This document shows, piece after piece, positions 1 to 10,689 of a stretch of DNA of 64,000 nucleotides. Below the pieces are notes generated by a model. That model saw only the letters and a program-made list of their open reading frames with translations. It ran no database searches and had not been told where the DNA came from. Position 1 is the first letter of the stretch. The number at the start of each line of letters is the position of its first letter. Source of the DNA: Cycas panzhihuaensis (taxonomy: Eukaryota > Cycadophyta); assembly GCA_023213395.1 (NCBI GenBank), contig CM041465.1, forward strand, positions 59,837,741 to 59,901,740, in the 5' to 3' direction. The position numbers and the translations under genes were made by a program.

Positions 1-487
1 ATCTTTGTTGATCGGGGATGTGCATGTATGCAATACACCCAAATGTCCTTAAGTGACTGACAGTTGGCTTCTTACCAGACCATGCTTCTTCTAGTGTGAT
101 GTCGGCGACTGCTGAAGTAGGACTCCAATTTGTCACATAAGCAGTTGTGCGAAATGCTTCTGCCCAATATGCTCGTATGAGTCCTTTTGCATGCATCATT
201 GCTTTGGCTTTGTTTTCCAAAGTCCTATTCATACGTTCAAAGACTCTATTTTGTTGAGGAGTATGAGGAGTAGTGAGTTGTCTTCGAATGCCATTATCCT
301 TGCAGAATTAAGTGAATTCACCTCCATTATCTGACCTTAGTATTTTGATTGTATAGCCAAATTCATTCTCTACTTCAAGCTTGAATTCCTTGAACTTCTG
401 CAATGCTCCAGATTTTTGTTTAAGGAAGTAAACCCAAATTTTGTGAGAGAAATCATCTATGAAGGAGATATAGTACAATGCACCAAT
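1..487 (-). pseudogene. Cop-1 integrase core fragment
   Basis: Integrase catalytic core (rve family), which inserts element cDNA into host DNA. All three acidic positions of the DD-E triad are visible: FIDDFSH near 440, LRSDNGGEF near 330 and NRVFERMN near 240. The part below about 300 continues through a zone that normally reads YWAEA and FGC to the left edge. A TAA stop follows GGEFT at about 306, and a 34-bp tandem duplication at the N-terminal side breaks the frame, so the copy is dead. Its upstream neighbour is the GAG-pre-integrase domain. Confidence 0.85.
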
Positions 488-518
488 CATCTATGAAGGA
501 GATATAGTACAATGCACC
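451..518. repeat. 34-bp perfect tandem duplication
   Basis: A 34-bp unit beginning AATCATCTATGAAGG occurs twice head to tail (451-484 and 485-518) with no differences seen. It lies in the integrase coding region of Cop-1. As 34 is not a multiple of three, it shifts the frame. Replication slippage after insertion is the likely cause. Confidence 0.9.
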
Positions 519-587
519 TCCAAAAGATGTTGTGGACATAGGTCCACATAAATCAGAATGTATCAGCTGCAAAGGATATGATGCACG

Positions 588-1205
588 TCATGCTTTGCCT
601 TTAGGAAAAGGCAATCTATGTTGTGTCCCCATTATACAAGCTTCACAAAGGCATTCAAAACCATATAGCTTGCGAGGTCCATGCACCATGTTCTTGTTTA
701 CCATCAACTTGAGATTGTCTAAACTCAAGTGGCCTAGACGATAATGCCAAAGTTGTATCTTTGTTGATGATGTTGCGACAGAGTAAGCAGAATCAGAAGT
801 TATGTTATTTGCATCCAACTTATAAAGACCATGGTCTTCATGACCAATGGCTACAATCTGATCATGCTTGTCACTGATAACACATTTTCCATTTTTAAAC
901 AAAATGCTCATCTGTTGCTTGTCCAATTGGCTAACAGATAGCAAGTTCTTCTCCATGGAAAGAATGCAGTAGGCATCACCACTGGGAAATGTTAAAGAAG
1001 GATTTGAAGAAGAATGAAATGAGGCAACTTTGCCTATACCAGAGGTCTCCACTAATTCATTGTTGCCAAAACTTGCTGATTTACCATTTCCTTCTTTGAT
1101 GTCTTGAAGAAGTTCTTCACTTCTAGTCATGTATCGTGATGCCCCTGAATCGATGATCCAAGTTTGATCAAAGTCTGAAGTATGATAAGCACAACGTAGC
1201 TTATC
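588..1205 (-). pseudogene. Cop-1 protease and GAG-pre-integrase domain
   Basis: The minus-strand frame is open from about 1205 down to 588. It begins with a retropepsin-like site, WIIDSGASRYMT near 1130-1170, in which the catalytic Asp and the DSGAS motif are intact. It continues through NLLSVSQL (near 940) into LWHYRLGHLS and CEACIMGTQHRLPFP, the His/Cys signature of the GAG-pre-integrase zinc domain, ending near 588. The open stretch of about 200 residues is well preserved compared with the integrase that follows. It would be part of a Gag-Pol polyprotein; the flanking gag and integrase are in other frames. Confidence 0.85.
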
Positions 1206-1286
1206 CTCTGCTGCAAACTAATTTGTGTGGTGTTGATTGCCACCTCTAAAACCCCCCCTTCCTCTTTGACCTCCTCGATATGCACC

Positions 1287-2190
1287 TCAATTTGGTCGAA
1301 AGGGATATTGTTGTTGTTGAAACCGATGATGTTGTTGGAATTGCTGACGAGGCTGCTGTTGTCTCTGATGTGGTTGTTGTTGTTGTGTATGTTGAAGATC
1401 CGCTTTCTTCTTTCGAAAATCAGGAGCAATGTGGCCAACCTTGCCACAATAATGACAAATAGCATTGGCTTTTGAAGTGTCAATATTCATATTCCCAAAT
1501 TGTTTTGTAAGTGAAGGTTTGGGAGTTTAACCTTCAATTTGGCCGTGAAAGCTCCTGAAATTGATGCAACATTATCATTTTCTTTGTCATAGATTTGCTC
1601 CTCTTGAAGTAACAAACTCTCTAATTGATTAAAGGTCATTGTAGAAAGAGAGCCATCTCGAGTATAGATGAAATGAAGCCATTGAAATCTTTAGGCAAAG
1701 CTCAAACAGTAGTGGTGACAAGTTCATCCCTTGAAGCAGGTTTGCCTAAAGTATTCAATTCATTACAAATTTCTTTAATGGAAGCAAGAAATGCCGACAT
1801 AGGCTTTACATACTTTATTGAATAAAGTTTTTCTTTGACAAACAAAATGCGAACTTCATCTCGTCTTTCATACAAGGGGAACAAAGTGTCCCAAGTTTCC
1901 TTAGAAGTTTCAACATTGGCAATATTTTGATCATCATTTACATCAATAACCATATGCAAAAATGCCAAGGCTATTTCATCCTTGGCTTCCCAAGAAGCGA
2001 CATATTCAGGGTCAGAATCATCAACCACACCATCAACTTCCATAGGTACAAGCATAGGATATCGGCCAGAAACATAGCCCCAAAGTTCATTCATCTTTAA
2101 GAGGTTTTGTGTTTGCCTCTTCCTATCTTGATAATTCTCTTGTCCTGTCAACTTGATTGTGCATGCATTGAGCATATTTAGAGCAGCCAT
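1287..2190 (-). pseudogene. Cop-1 gag with CCHC zinc knuckle
   Basis: Capsid/nucleocapsid precursor. The start chosen is the ATG at 2190, giving MAALNMLNACTIKLTG. A copia-type gag (UBN2/DUF4219-like) follows, with MNELWGYVSGRYP and SWEAKDEIALAFLHM, open to 1702. A shifted frame (1287-1490) holds the knuckle CHYCGKVGHIAPDF, whose last Cys has become Phe, followed by a Gln/His-rich low-complexity tail. The gag of Cop-16 at 63189-63780 is clearly related (same ELWGYV block). At least one frameshift between 1490 and 1702 inactivates it. Confidence 0.85.
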
Positions 2191-4473
2191 GTTTAAGTTG
2201 TAGAAGGCTTGAAGCTAGCAGATGACTTGAAAACTCAATGCTTCCGTCGCTTAAGTTCCACCTTCGAACAAAACCAACAATCCTAATCTTATTAAAAGAT
2301 CTAACAACTGAATGGAGTGATGAGGGGTGGAGGACTAGGCAAAAGAGTTGGCCCAACCCTGATCTATAAAGGAGATCCAACAGTTGACCAAACCAAATCT
2401 AGGACAAGGCAGGTAGGGTTGACGTACATGGACGTACCATGCTTTCCTTGGAATTCACAGCCCCAATAACACCCTTTTCAAATCTCCTTTCCCTCAAGCA
2501 ACCTTAATTGTCGTGCACTGACCATACGGTCAGTTGGTCCCCTAGGGAATGCACCAAGCTTAAGGTTATTTCAGTGGCAAGGTTTGAACCTTTTTCGGGC
2601 CTCTCCAACAAGATTTTGAAGTCACTTTTTAGAAGATTAAAAAGGACTCAGGATTTATTTTACTTAGATGATGTACTTATGAAAGGTGTTTGATTAAACT
2701 TACAATGAGAGGGGCTTCAAAAGAAGCAATCTAGTACATCAAATGAACACTTAGAAGTGTTGTTACAATGAGCACTTAATGAAGTAAATCCAAGTAAAAT
2801 ATGCTTGAGTACAATGAGTTTTAAAAAATAAGCACTTGAAAAAATGTTAAGTACTCAATGAAAGAAAGCAAAGCCTTGTGATGAAACTGCAGGTGGGTTC
2901 CTTTTAATGCTCAAAATTGAAGAGAAAAAGACCACTTGCGAAATGAAGACACCAAGCACCACGTGTTGGGACTTTGAAATAGTCCCAACAATAAAAAATA
3001 AAGTGATTTTATTAAAAAAAAGATGTCTTGAGGCCCCCCTTTTTTACTAAGGGCAATAGGTCACCATGCAAGGTGCCTTAAAAAGTGTTAAGATAGTGAT
3101 AAAAATCACTTTATCAAGGTATTAACACTTTAAAATCATTTTTATCAAAGCCTTTTAACACTTATGCAACATGAATCAAGTGTTAAATGAGGCAAAAAGG
3201 CTAAATAAACAAAGGCTGAATTTACACCTTTTTTGCAACTTTGAATGACAAGATCACCACGCATGGAGCTTTGAATGATGACTTAAGCCAGCAATTTTAA
3301 TTTCCAAAGATAAGAGATTGGCTGAGCTATAGTGATTTAATAAAATCACTAGTTACAACAAAGATTTTAATCCTCAAAGATAGAAACAAAGTTGATTTTT
3401 CCTTTAAAATTATTATGCCAAAAGTCAAAAGTGACAAAGAGAAGGCTTAGAAAAGAAGGAAAAATATTAATTTTCAAAGTGCAAATCACTTGGAAGGCTG
3501 AAGTCAGTCTCTAAATCACAACATTAAGGCTGATGAAGTCACTTGACTAAAAATCACTTAAGAAATATTGATTTAACCTTTAAAAAAAGCGATTTTTAGT
3601 GTTTAAAACTTAAATTAATAACTGACTTTGGAGTAAAAGTGTTATGTAAAATGGAATATAGTAATGAATATTCCAAATAACATAACATATAGTTCAAACT
3701 TATGAAAAAATTTTAGAAGTTTCTCAAAGTCGAGTTCGAATGGCGGCGGGAGGAGCGATGGCCGTGCAACTTCGAACGCATGTATCTCCTCGATGGAGCA
3801 TCGGATTGAGACGAAATTTGAGAGGCAAGGGTGCCCAATAGGGACAAAGGATCCCCTAAATTCTCAGCTCATTCTGTCAAGTGTGGAGTGAGTACGAACA
3901 AATTGAAGTTAAGACAAGGCCCACATGCTGAGGGAGTCACCACAGTCAAAACAGCAACTGTAACTCTCTTCCAGTGCTTGCAAAATGTTCGTGGGGTCCA
4001 GTAACAATGTGTGCGAGTCTTTTCCGATGAGTAGGAGGCTCCAATAAGCACACATGAGCAGATTTAGCTTTCCCTGTGGGGTTTGAGGGCTGAAATCAAC
4101 GCAAAAATACTTCATAGCCAGCAGAAAGTTAGTAGCTCACATTAATCTCAGTTAGTGAGCTTTAAAAAACTTCAGAATAACTTGCACCACCTTCATTTGT
4201 GAGAAAAAATAACCAGAATATTCATTTTCTAGTGCAAAAAGCACATGAAATGTGAGTAGACCTAGCTTTAAACCTCTTAAAAACTCTCTCAAATCAGAGT
4301 GCAACCATTTCCAGCCTTCAGAATACTTCAAAACAGTCTTGATCTGCAGAGATAAGCTTCAATAATCCTTTGATCGCCTTCAGAGTGCGAAGGTCGTCAC
4401 CAAGGGGGTGTAAAAACTCACTCTAAGTCTCCCTTGAAGTAGAATTCATAGCAGAGGGAACTAGTCTCCTCTA
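2191..4473 (-). other. Cop-1 untranslated leader, no gene seen
   Basis: About 2.3 kb between the primer-binding site and gag, long for a copia leader. I see no recognisable protein domain. The gag-proximal part has two copies of a short hairpin-forming unit (2282-2308 and 2353-2383; core GATC-T...A-GATC around CTTTAT) that also occurs twice in the Cop-16 leader. The middle (2700-3700) is A-rich with recurrent CACTT and AAATCACT words. The PBS-proximal part (3720-4470) is richer in G+C. A hidden insertion inside it is possible but not demonstrated. Confidence 0.6.
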
Positions 4474-4485
4474 GCTCTGATACCA
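4474..4485 (-). other. Cop-1 primer-binding site
   Basis: The plus strand reads GCTCTGATACCA; its complement, TGGTATCAGAGC, matches the 3' end of plant initiator-Met tRNA, the usual primer for copia reverse transcription. It lies 2 bp inside the 5' LTR. Confidence 0.9.
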
Positions 4486-4487
4486 AA

Positions 4488-5030
4488 TGTGAAAATAGGC
4501 GAAAGGATTAGAGCGCCTAAGACCTACAAAGCCAAGATCTTGAAGATAGTTCACCTCTAGTTCTAAATGACATAAGAGCAAAAACTAAGATAAACAAGAT
4601 CAAGGAAGCAAGATGATACCAAGATGTGAGGAGAAGGAATTAGTCCTACTCCAAAGAATACCAATTGATTAGCAAAATGGCGATAACATTACACATCAAC
4701 TCTACATGTGAGACATAAGGAGAGGTCTCAATATATAGAGTAACTGAGGTTACATAACATCGTTGGATGTTTGCCAAGTGGCAAACATCCAAGGTACATG
4801 CAATGCATGGCTTGCATGTCATGCATGAGAGACGTGTCCATTAGGCTCTCAAGTGAGCAAAAATGCATAAGGGTCCATTTGACCCTTTAGTTACAATGTT
4901 ATGTCACTAGGATGAAAGTGGGTGTGCACTTTATCACTTAAGTGATTAGTCACCCCATAAAGTACAAAATAAAGAATGAAAGAATAAAAGAATAAAGTAC
5001 ATACTTAACATGTAAACATAAGGTTTAACA
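4488..5030 (-). repeat. Cop-1 5' LTR (543 bp)
   Basis: Bounded by TGTGAAAATAGG at the PBS side and AGGTTTAACA at the outer side, giving the TG...CA ends of an LTR. Read on the minus strand it begins TGTTAAACCTTATG. It is the same family as the solo LTR at 20581-21149, which starts identically and shares the blocks around CACTTAAGTGAT and AGTGACATAA. The first five bases beyond it, ATCGA (5031-5035), are the expected target-duplication copy, untestable here. Confidence 0.85.
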
Positions 5031-5713
5031 ATCGAGAGGCAGACGCAACACTTTATAGGCAACCTGTAGGCAGTCTCATCTATACTACTAATACAAGACC
5101 TGATATTGCACACTCTGTCATTCTTGCTCGCTACATGATAAATCCAAAGCAGAATCACTAGCAAGCAGCAGTGCGGGTGTTGAGGTACCTTAAGACGACC
5201 TAAAAATATGGTCTGTTGTATAAACCCAATTTAGAATTCAAATCATATGCATACACAGACTTGGACTTTGCCGGAGACAGAGAGGGAGATCCACATTCGG
5301 GTACATAACATTTCTTGGAACAATACCAATATCATGGAGATCCAAATGACAGAAGATAGCTACAGACTCAACTATCGAAGCTAAATATATTGCTGCTTCT
5401 TAGACCAACAAAGAGGTGATATGGCTAAGAAAATTGTTGGGGACATTAAATATCACCCAGACAAGTCCTACTAGCCTTCGTGTGGACAATCAGTCTATGA
5501 TCCACATGCATAAAAATCCTGTATTTCGTGATCGTACCAAACATATCAGTACAAAAGTCCACAGGATTCAAGAACTTGTTCAAGACGATACGATTCAAGT
5601 AGCTTACTCCCCAACAACAAATCAAGTGGCCGAGATCTTCAGCAAACCACTACAAAGGGTGAAGTTTGAACAGTTCAAAAAGCAGCTCGACCTTTGGACC
5701 TCCATCTCCAACT
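5031..5713 (+). pseudogene. Cop-2 reverse transcriptase end and RNase H
   Basis: Plus-strand copia pol fragment that begins abruptly at the edge of Cop-1. The first readable part, near 5052-5200, has YRQPVGSLIY, RPDIAHSV and AAVRVLRYLK, the region after the RT palm. RNase H follows with YTDLDFAGD, the Cys-less STIEAKYIAAS, VDNQSMIHMHKNP and DRTKHIS, ending QLDLW and a stop at 5713. Several stops (near 5165, 5205, 5402) make it non-functional. The N-terminal half lies left of the window, beyond Cop-1. Confidence 0.85.
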
Positions 5714-6169
5714 AATAGGAGGAGATGATAACAAGAACATCATACTCAGTCTTATTCATGAAAACCGGTTATGGGCGCAGGACCTGAGTAAGTCTTTGTT
5801 CTATCCCATTCGTGAAAACCCCTTGAGGACGCAGAAGAATAAGGGTGGTACTAGTTTCAAAAATTGGAACCTGTGAAAACCTGAAAGGGCATGGGCAATG
5901 ACGAAACGGTATATGGAGGCTCAACAGACTTAGTTGCAAATATATTGTACTACTTGGCTATCTAACTGCATTCAAAGAGCCGCCTGAGCCAAAATTGTTA
6001 CTCCAGATAAGTCCGTGAATTTTTATTCCCCTGAGAGTTTTCCCACAAAAGTGTCATGTGGTCCATAGGATTTTCTTTCAATATAATAATGAGGCTCAAA
6101 TGAAGACCTCATAGAATAGATCAAAATAGGCCAAAATGACCTTCCACTATTAATGGGGAAATTGAAAGG
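5714..6169 (+). other. Cop-2 3' untranslated region
   Basis: No coding signal. It contains two imperfect copies of a motif of about 45 bp (5751-5790 and 5806-5845, each with CAT-C-TGAAAACC followed by G-CGCAG). It ends in the purine-rich tract GGGGAAATTGAAAGG (6155-6169), a plausible polypurine tract directly before the LTR. Confidence 0.5.
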
Positions 6170-6512
6170 TGTTAATGCCTAAGGTCATTTGCATTAGAAT
6201 TACATTAATAAGAGTCATTTCATAACTTAGGAAAAGTGACTCTAATGTAATGTTATAATGCTCACTTAAGTGAAATGCACTTTATATGCATCTATGTAAT
6301 TTCACTTAAATTTCATGTGAATTTGTTTAAGTGGAAAAACCCTAATCAAATTCTCTTATCAAGAAAAAAGTGAAATCCAAAGGAACGAGTTAGTGATCTC
6401 ATCTCCTCTTTTGAGCTCTCAAATTGTATCTTGAGTGCATTCTTGCTCGTCTCCATTCATGTTTACCATTGTGAAGTGTTAGAGTGGACAACCTAGATCC
6501 ATTGCTCCAACA
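6170..6512 (+). repeat. Cop-2 3' LTR (343 bp, probable)
   Basis: Starts TGTTAATGCCTAAGG directly after the purine tract and ends TTGCTCCAACA, the TG...CA form. The right flank (6513 on) is the interior of a different copia integrase, which supports the boundary. No second copy is present in the window, so the call rests on position and termini only. Confidence 0.65.
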
Positions 6513-6951
6513 AAATGATGGGGTGAATGTACCGTAAATGATTTTTTGTAAGTACTGCAAGGCCCATGGGATTCATAAGCAACTCACAACTTTTACTCCT
6601 CAATCAAGTGGAGTAGCTAAAAGGATGAGTAGATCCATAATTGAAATGGCTAGGTGTATGTTGAAAGAGAAGGAAGTACCAAATATTTATTGGGCAGAAG
6701 CAATCAACATTGTTGTATATCTTATAAATAGGAGCCCTACAAAAGCTCTTGGCAAACTCGCTCCAAAAGAAGCTTGGTCAAGCAAGAAGCCAAATGTAAG
6801 CCATCTTAGAATTTTTGGTTGTGTTGCTTATGTTCATATTCTAGCAGAGAAAATATCCAAATTGGATGACAAAAGTTTCAAGTGTATCATGGTTGGATAT
6901 AGTAAAGGCCTACAAATGTATGGAAACAAGGACAAACAAGTTATATGTTAG
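6513..6951 (+). pseudogene. Cop-3 integrase fragment
   Basis: Second half of a copia integrase core. Visible are a degraded DNGGEFT region at 6513-6537, KYCKAHGIHKQ, TPQSSGVAKRM (the catalytic Glu position reads Lys), YWAEAIN, NRSPTKAL, PKEAWS and LRIFGCVAYVHI. It ends in a stop at 6949. The following 6952-7084 holds a decayed linker without a long frame. The N-terminal part with the first catalytic Asp is absent. Confidence 0.82.
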
Positions 6952-7084
6952 CAAAGATGTCACTTTGACGAAATGTCCAAGGAATACAAGCATGAAAACA
7001 TATACTTAAGAAAATCAATTCAATAAGAGATTCCTACCAATTAGGAGATACCTAGTCAACAATTATCAGTACCTCAAAAAGTAG

Positions 7085-7456
7085 ATGCATCAAAAACGAT
7101 GCCTTAAACGGGAAATGACCAACAAAGCGAGAATACTCGACCAAAAAAAAAAAGCCACCCAAATGGTATCTAAAGAATCTCTAAGACTTGAGGGGGTAAC
7201 ATACGAACATACAACAAGGGTCCAAAAACAAGAAGCCTTAGCTTGTATTACAGAACCCCAAAGCTATCAAGAAGCTTGTGGTAACAAGGAATGGGAAGGC
7301 GCAATAAAGAAAGAGTTACTTGTTATTAAGAAAAACAACACCTGGGATTTGGTTTTTCCTCCTAAAGGAAAACCCATAGTTGGTTGTAAATGGGTGTTTA
7401 AAGTCAAAGAAAGGTCTAATGGTAACATTGCAAAATACAAAGCCCGATTGGTTGTG
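7085..7456 (+). pseudogene. Cop-3 reverse transcriptase, N-terminal part
   Basis: RT start region with the copia signatures EPQSYQEAC, EWEGAIKKEL, NNTWDLV and VGCKWVFKVK, ending KYKARLVV where Cop-4 cuts in. The open frame continues to 7516 only because it runs into Cop-4 LTR sequence; those last 20 codons are not part of the gene. The rest of RT resumes at 17981. Confidence 0.85.
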
Positions 7457-7644
7457 TGTAGGATTGAAGCTACAATGGCAAATGAAGAATACTTGATAAT
7501 CTTATTGAGAGTATAAGAGTATGTATATACAAATTAGGGTTTATAACCCTCTGGAACTACTTTGTAACCGATGCGTAGCATAATGACACGTGTTATTGAC
7601 ATGTGTCATTAATATACAAAAGGATTAGACATTATATTCTAACC
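7457..7644 (-). repeat. Cop-4 3' LTR (188 bp)
   Basis: Short LTR beginning TGTAGGATTGAAGC and ending TATTCTAACC; the last base of the usual CA end is changed. It matches the split 5' LTR, but has an extra 14-bp duplication around ACACGTGTTATTGACATGTGTC.. near 7590. Directly right of it comes the polypurine tract complement CTCCCCTCTTAATG. Confidence 0.92.
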
Positions 7645-9117
7645 TCCCCTCTTAATGTCATATCATTTTCCTTCATACCGATCTTATCTCTGAGGTACAT
7701 GAACTTCTCCTTGGGAAGAGGTTTTGTGAAGATGTTAGCTAATTGTTTTGAACTTGGACAATAGGACAATTTGACTTCTCCTCTATCTACTCTCTCAAAT
7801 GAAGTGATGATGAACTTCAATATGTTTCATTCAAGAATGAAAAATCGAGTTCTTCGTCATTTGAATGGTGCTCTAATTGTCACAGTTGATTACGGTTACA
7901 GCCTTTTGAGAAAACTGTAGTTCATCCAAAAGACATCTTAGCCAAATAGCCTCACAAGAGAATTGGACTGTTGCCTAGTGTTCTGCTTCAGATGTAGATA
8001 ATGATATAGTGGATTGTTTCTTCGTTCTCCAAGATACAATACCGTTTTCCAGGTTGAAACAGTATCCAAAGGTAGATTTCTGACTGTCAATATCTCCTGC
8101 CTAGTCCGAGTCTATGTGCCTAGTTAATAGATTTGATCCTTGATTACTATAGTAAATACCATATGTCTTTGATCCTTGCAGGTAATGAAGAATATGCTTG
8201 GTTGCTTTCCAATGTGACACCTTTGGGGCAGACATGTACCTTGAGATTAGCCCTACTGCAAATGCAATGTCTGGTCCAATTGAAGTGAGATATATGAGAT
8301 TTCCAACTAGTTTCCTGTAACGAGTTTCATTTACTGGTTCCCCATCAAGATCAACAATGAGCTTGGTTCTAGAGCACATGGGTGTGAGAGATGGTTTGTA
8401 GTCCGTCATACCGAAGTCTTCTAATATGTGTGTTGTATACTTACTTTGATGTATGAAGATTCCACCCTTTAGCTTATGAATTTCTGTTCCTAGGTAGTAG
8501 TGGATTTCTCCCAGATCTATCATCTTGAAGGTTTTGGACAATTGAAGCCACAAAGAGTTGATCCAGTTGGTGTTACTACCGGTGAGTATCAAATCATCTA
8601 CATACAATACAAAAATGGTGACTTTGTCATTCTTGTCAGTGTGAATGTAAAGGCTAGAGTCAACTTCTGATCACTTCATTCCAAGACTTTGCAGGTAGGA
8701 GTCCATCTTTGCATACCAAGCCCTAGGAGCCTATTTTAGTCCATACAGAGCCTTGTTAAGTTTACAGACAAGGTGTTCCTATCCTTGTATGACGTATCCT
8801 GGTGGTTGTTCCATGTATACATCCTCATGAAGATCTCCATTGAGAAAGTCTCCTTTGACATCCATTTGATACATTAGCCAATTATTTTGTGTAGCTAGGG
8901 CAATAACTGTCCTAATGGTTGTCATTTTACTGACAGGAGCAAAGGTTTCATCATAATCTATTCCTTGAGTTTGAGAATAGCCTTTTGCAACAAGTCAGGC
9001 CTTGTACTTCTCAATTGATCCATCAGATTTTTCTTTGATTTTATACAACCATCTACATCCAATGATGGGTTTTCCTTGAGGAGGAGTAGTAAGTTCTCAG
9101 GTTTTATTACTGTAAAT
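7645..9117 (-). pseudogene. Cop-4 reverse transcriptase and RNase H
   Basis: RNA-dependent DNA polymerase and RNase H. The best open part (8101-8607) starts with the catalytic YVDDLILTGS near 8575-8607 and runs through DLGEIHYYLGTEI, RKLVGNLIYLT and PDIAFAVG. RNase H continues towards 7650 in broken frames and ends CPSSKQLANIFTKPL at about 7700-7760, the usual copia C-terminus. The RT fingers at 8608-9117 are readable only piecewise (KALYGLK-type and LAQNNWL-type blocks) with stops. The active-site Asp pair is intact, but frameshifts inactivate it. Confidence 0.88.
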
Positions 9118-10089
9118 TTATTCCATTTCTTCATTCATTACTTCTTTCCAACAAGGATCATTTTGGGCCTGTTGATATGATATATCATGTTGCGCAACGA
9201 GCCCGTGATGCATTTGACTTCTGGTTCTTTTCCCTTCTTGAATGAGATCTAGATTTACTCCAGATTCCTCCATTGTTTTCAGGTACCATTTTGGTACTTT
9301 TTTTTGTGAGAGATTTTGCGGTTGAATTGAGTTGTTGACAGCCTCATTTTGTTCAAATGAGTGGGATCCCTCATCAGAGACACTTGTAGTGACAGCCGGC
9401 GGTGGTGCATTTTCTGTTTCTTGTTGTTCACCTTGATCTATCTCAGAGTGAGATTGAGTCCAACTTGGTATGATGATGTCAACTGATTGAGCAGGTACAG
9501 TTTTCCCATCAACCCGTTCTTCATCAGTTGATTCGTCAAAGTGCACATCCCTACTGGGATAGATCTTGTTGGTTAGAGGATCTAGGCATCGATATGCTTT
9601 GGACACTTTGTTGTATCCCACAAGAATGCAACTTTTGTTTTTATCATCTAATTTCTTTCTCTTTTTAGCAAGAATGTGCATGTAGACGGTTGATCCAAAG
9701 ACTCGCAGGTGTGAGACATATGGTTTCTGACCCGACCATGCTTCTTCAGGGGTGATGTTCTCCAGACCTTTAGTTGGACTTCTGTTGAAAAGGTATATAG
9801 CTGTATTTGCTACTTCAGCCCAATATTTGTTGCTTACCCCTTTTTGTTTTAGCAAGGAACAAGTCATCTCTGTTATGGTCCTATTTTGCCTCTCAGCCAC
9901 TCCATTGGATTGTGGAGTGTAGGGAGTTGTAAATTGTCTTTGTATACCATTTTTCTTGCAATATTTTGTGAATTCATTGGATGTGAATTCCCCACCATTG
10001 TCAATCCTCAAGCATTTGATGTTGCATTCACTTTCTTTTTCAACTTTGGCTTTGAATTTAAGAAAGGTGTCAAATTCATCAGATTTCAA
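9118..10089 (-). CDS. Cop-4 integrase with linker to RT (323-codon frame)
   Basis: Longest intact frame of Cop-4. It shows the second catalytic Asp in CLRIDNGGEFTSN and the Glu in QSNGVAERQNRT (DD-E triad), then YWAEVANTAIYLFNRSPTK, PEEAWSGQKP, HLRVFGS and CILVGYNK. A Ser/Glu/Gln-rich spacer leads into PKWYLKTMEESG and YQQAQNDPCWKEVMNEEME, the start of RT. The first catalytic Asp (FIDDYT-like) sits just upstream at about 10110-10140 after an in-frame break, so the frame as given is not a complete integrase. Confidence 0.88.
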   Translation of the reverse strand: MKSDEFDTFLKFKAKVEKESECNIKCLRIDNGGEFTSNEFTKYCKKNGIQRQFTTPYTPQSNGVAERQNRTITEMTCSLLKQKGVSNKYWAEVANTAIYLFNRSPTKGLENITPEEAWSGQKPYVSHLRVFGSTVYMHILAKKRKKLDDKNKSCILVGYNKVSKAYRCLDPLTNKIYPSRDVHFDESTDEERVDGKTVPAQSVDIIIPSWTQSHSEIDQGEQQETENAPPPAVTTSVSDEGSHSFEQNEAVNNSIQPQNLSQKKVPKWYLKTMEESGVNLDLIQEGKRTRSQMHHGLVAQHDISYQQAQNDPCWKEVMNEEME

Positions 10090-10254
10090 ATTAAGAAAAT
10101 AGATTCAGATCTTTCTGGTGTAATCATCTATGAAGGTCAAATAGTAGCGCACCCCTTGCAAGGATGGGGGAGTGAATGGACTGCAGAGATCGCTGTGAAT
10201 TAGTTGCAGTTTGCAATATGGTCTGGTAGTGCTAGCAGAGAATTGCAGTTTATG

Positions 10255-10653
10255 TTATTTGCACATCATACATGTGTTACAAATAGAGCTGGATTTTTTT
10301 ATCCATGGAAGGCCATGCACCATATCATGTTCGCTTAATAAGGATAAAGCATCATAAGACAAATGACCATAGCACAAATGCCAAAGTTTTCCATTATCAA
10401 CATTTTTAGTTACATGAAGGGCAGTGTGAACTGGTGTGGCAAGGAATTTGTACAATCCATTGGTTTTAATACTCTCATCAATTACTTTGTTCCCTTTGTA
10501 TTTATCAAAAATAACACATCCATCACCATCAAATAGGACCTGGAGCTTGTTGTCTGTCAACTGAGATATAGATAACAAGTTTTTTGTCATCCCTAGTACA
10601 TCGAGCACACGGCCAACATTTTCAGTGTTTCCATCTAGCAAGGTAATAGCCAT
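10255..10653 (-). pseudogene. Cop-4 GAG-pre-integrase domain
   Basis: Open stretch of 132 codons with LGMTKNLLSISQL, DGDGCVIFD, KLWHLCYGHLSYDAL and CNTCMMCK. His and Cys residues of the pre-integrase zinc module are present. It lies between protease (10690 on) and integrase. A frame break near 10654-10689 separates it from the protease. Confidence 0.85.
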
Positions 10654-10689
10654 TGTTCCATGTCCTTGTATTGGATAGGTGGTGTCATC

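Larger units (their letters stand above)
1..5030 (-). mobile_element. Cop-1: Ty1/copia LTR retrotransposon, 5' part
   Basis: Degenerate Ty1/copia element on the minus strand. Read from right to left it shows a 5' LTR (4488-5030), a tRNA-Met primer-binding site, a very long leader, gag, a CCHC knuckle, protease, GAG-pre-integrase and integrase core. RT, RNase H and the 3' LTR lie beyond the left edge. Protease before integrase is the copia order. The outer edge of the LTR abuts RT/RNase H coding sequence of another copia element at 5031, so Cop-1 inserted into Cop-2. Frameshifts and stops break every domain. The target duplication cannot be tested because the other end is outside the window. 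Confidence 0.9.

Noticed and set aside
453-560. CRISPR-like direct repeats
   Set aside because: Two adjacent copies without spacers in a plant retroelement; a simple tandem duplication.
1227-1475. Leu/Val-rich plus-strand frames
   Set aside because: Antisense of the Gln/His-rich nucleocapsid tail of Cop-1 gag.
7457-7516. RT C-terminus reading into CRIEATMANEEYL
   Set aside because: Those codons are Cop-4 LTR sequence read through; the same words recur at 12782.
10070-10203. Plus-strand open frame over the integrase of Cop-4
   Set aside because: It is antisense to a well-supported integrase and has no domain; a shadow.
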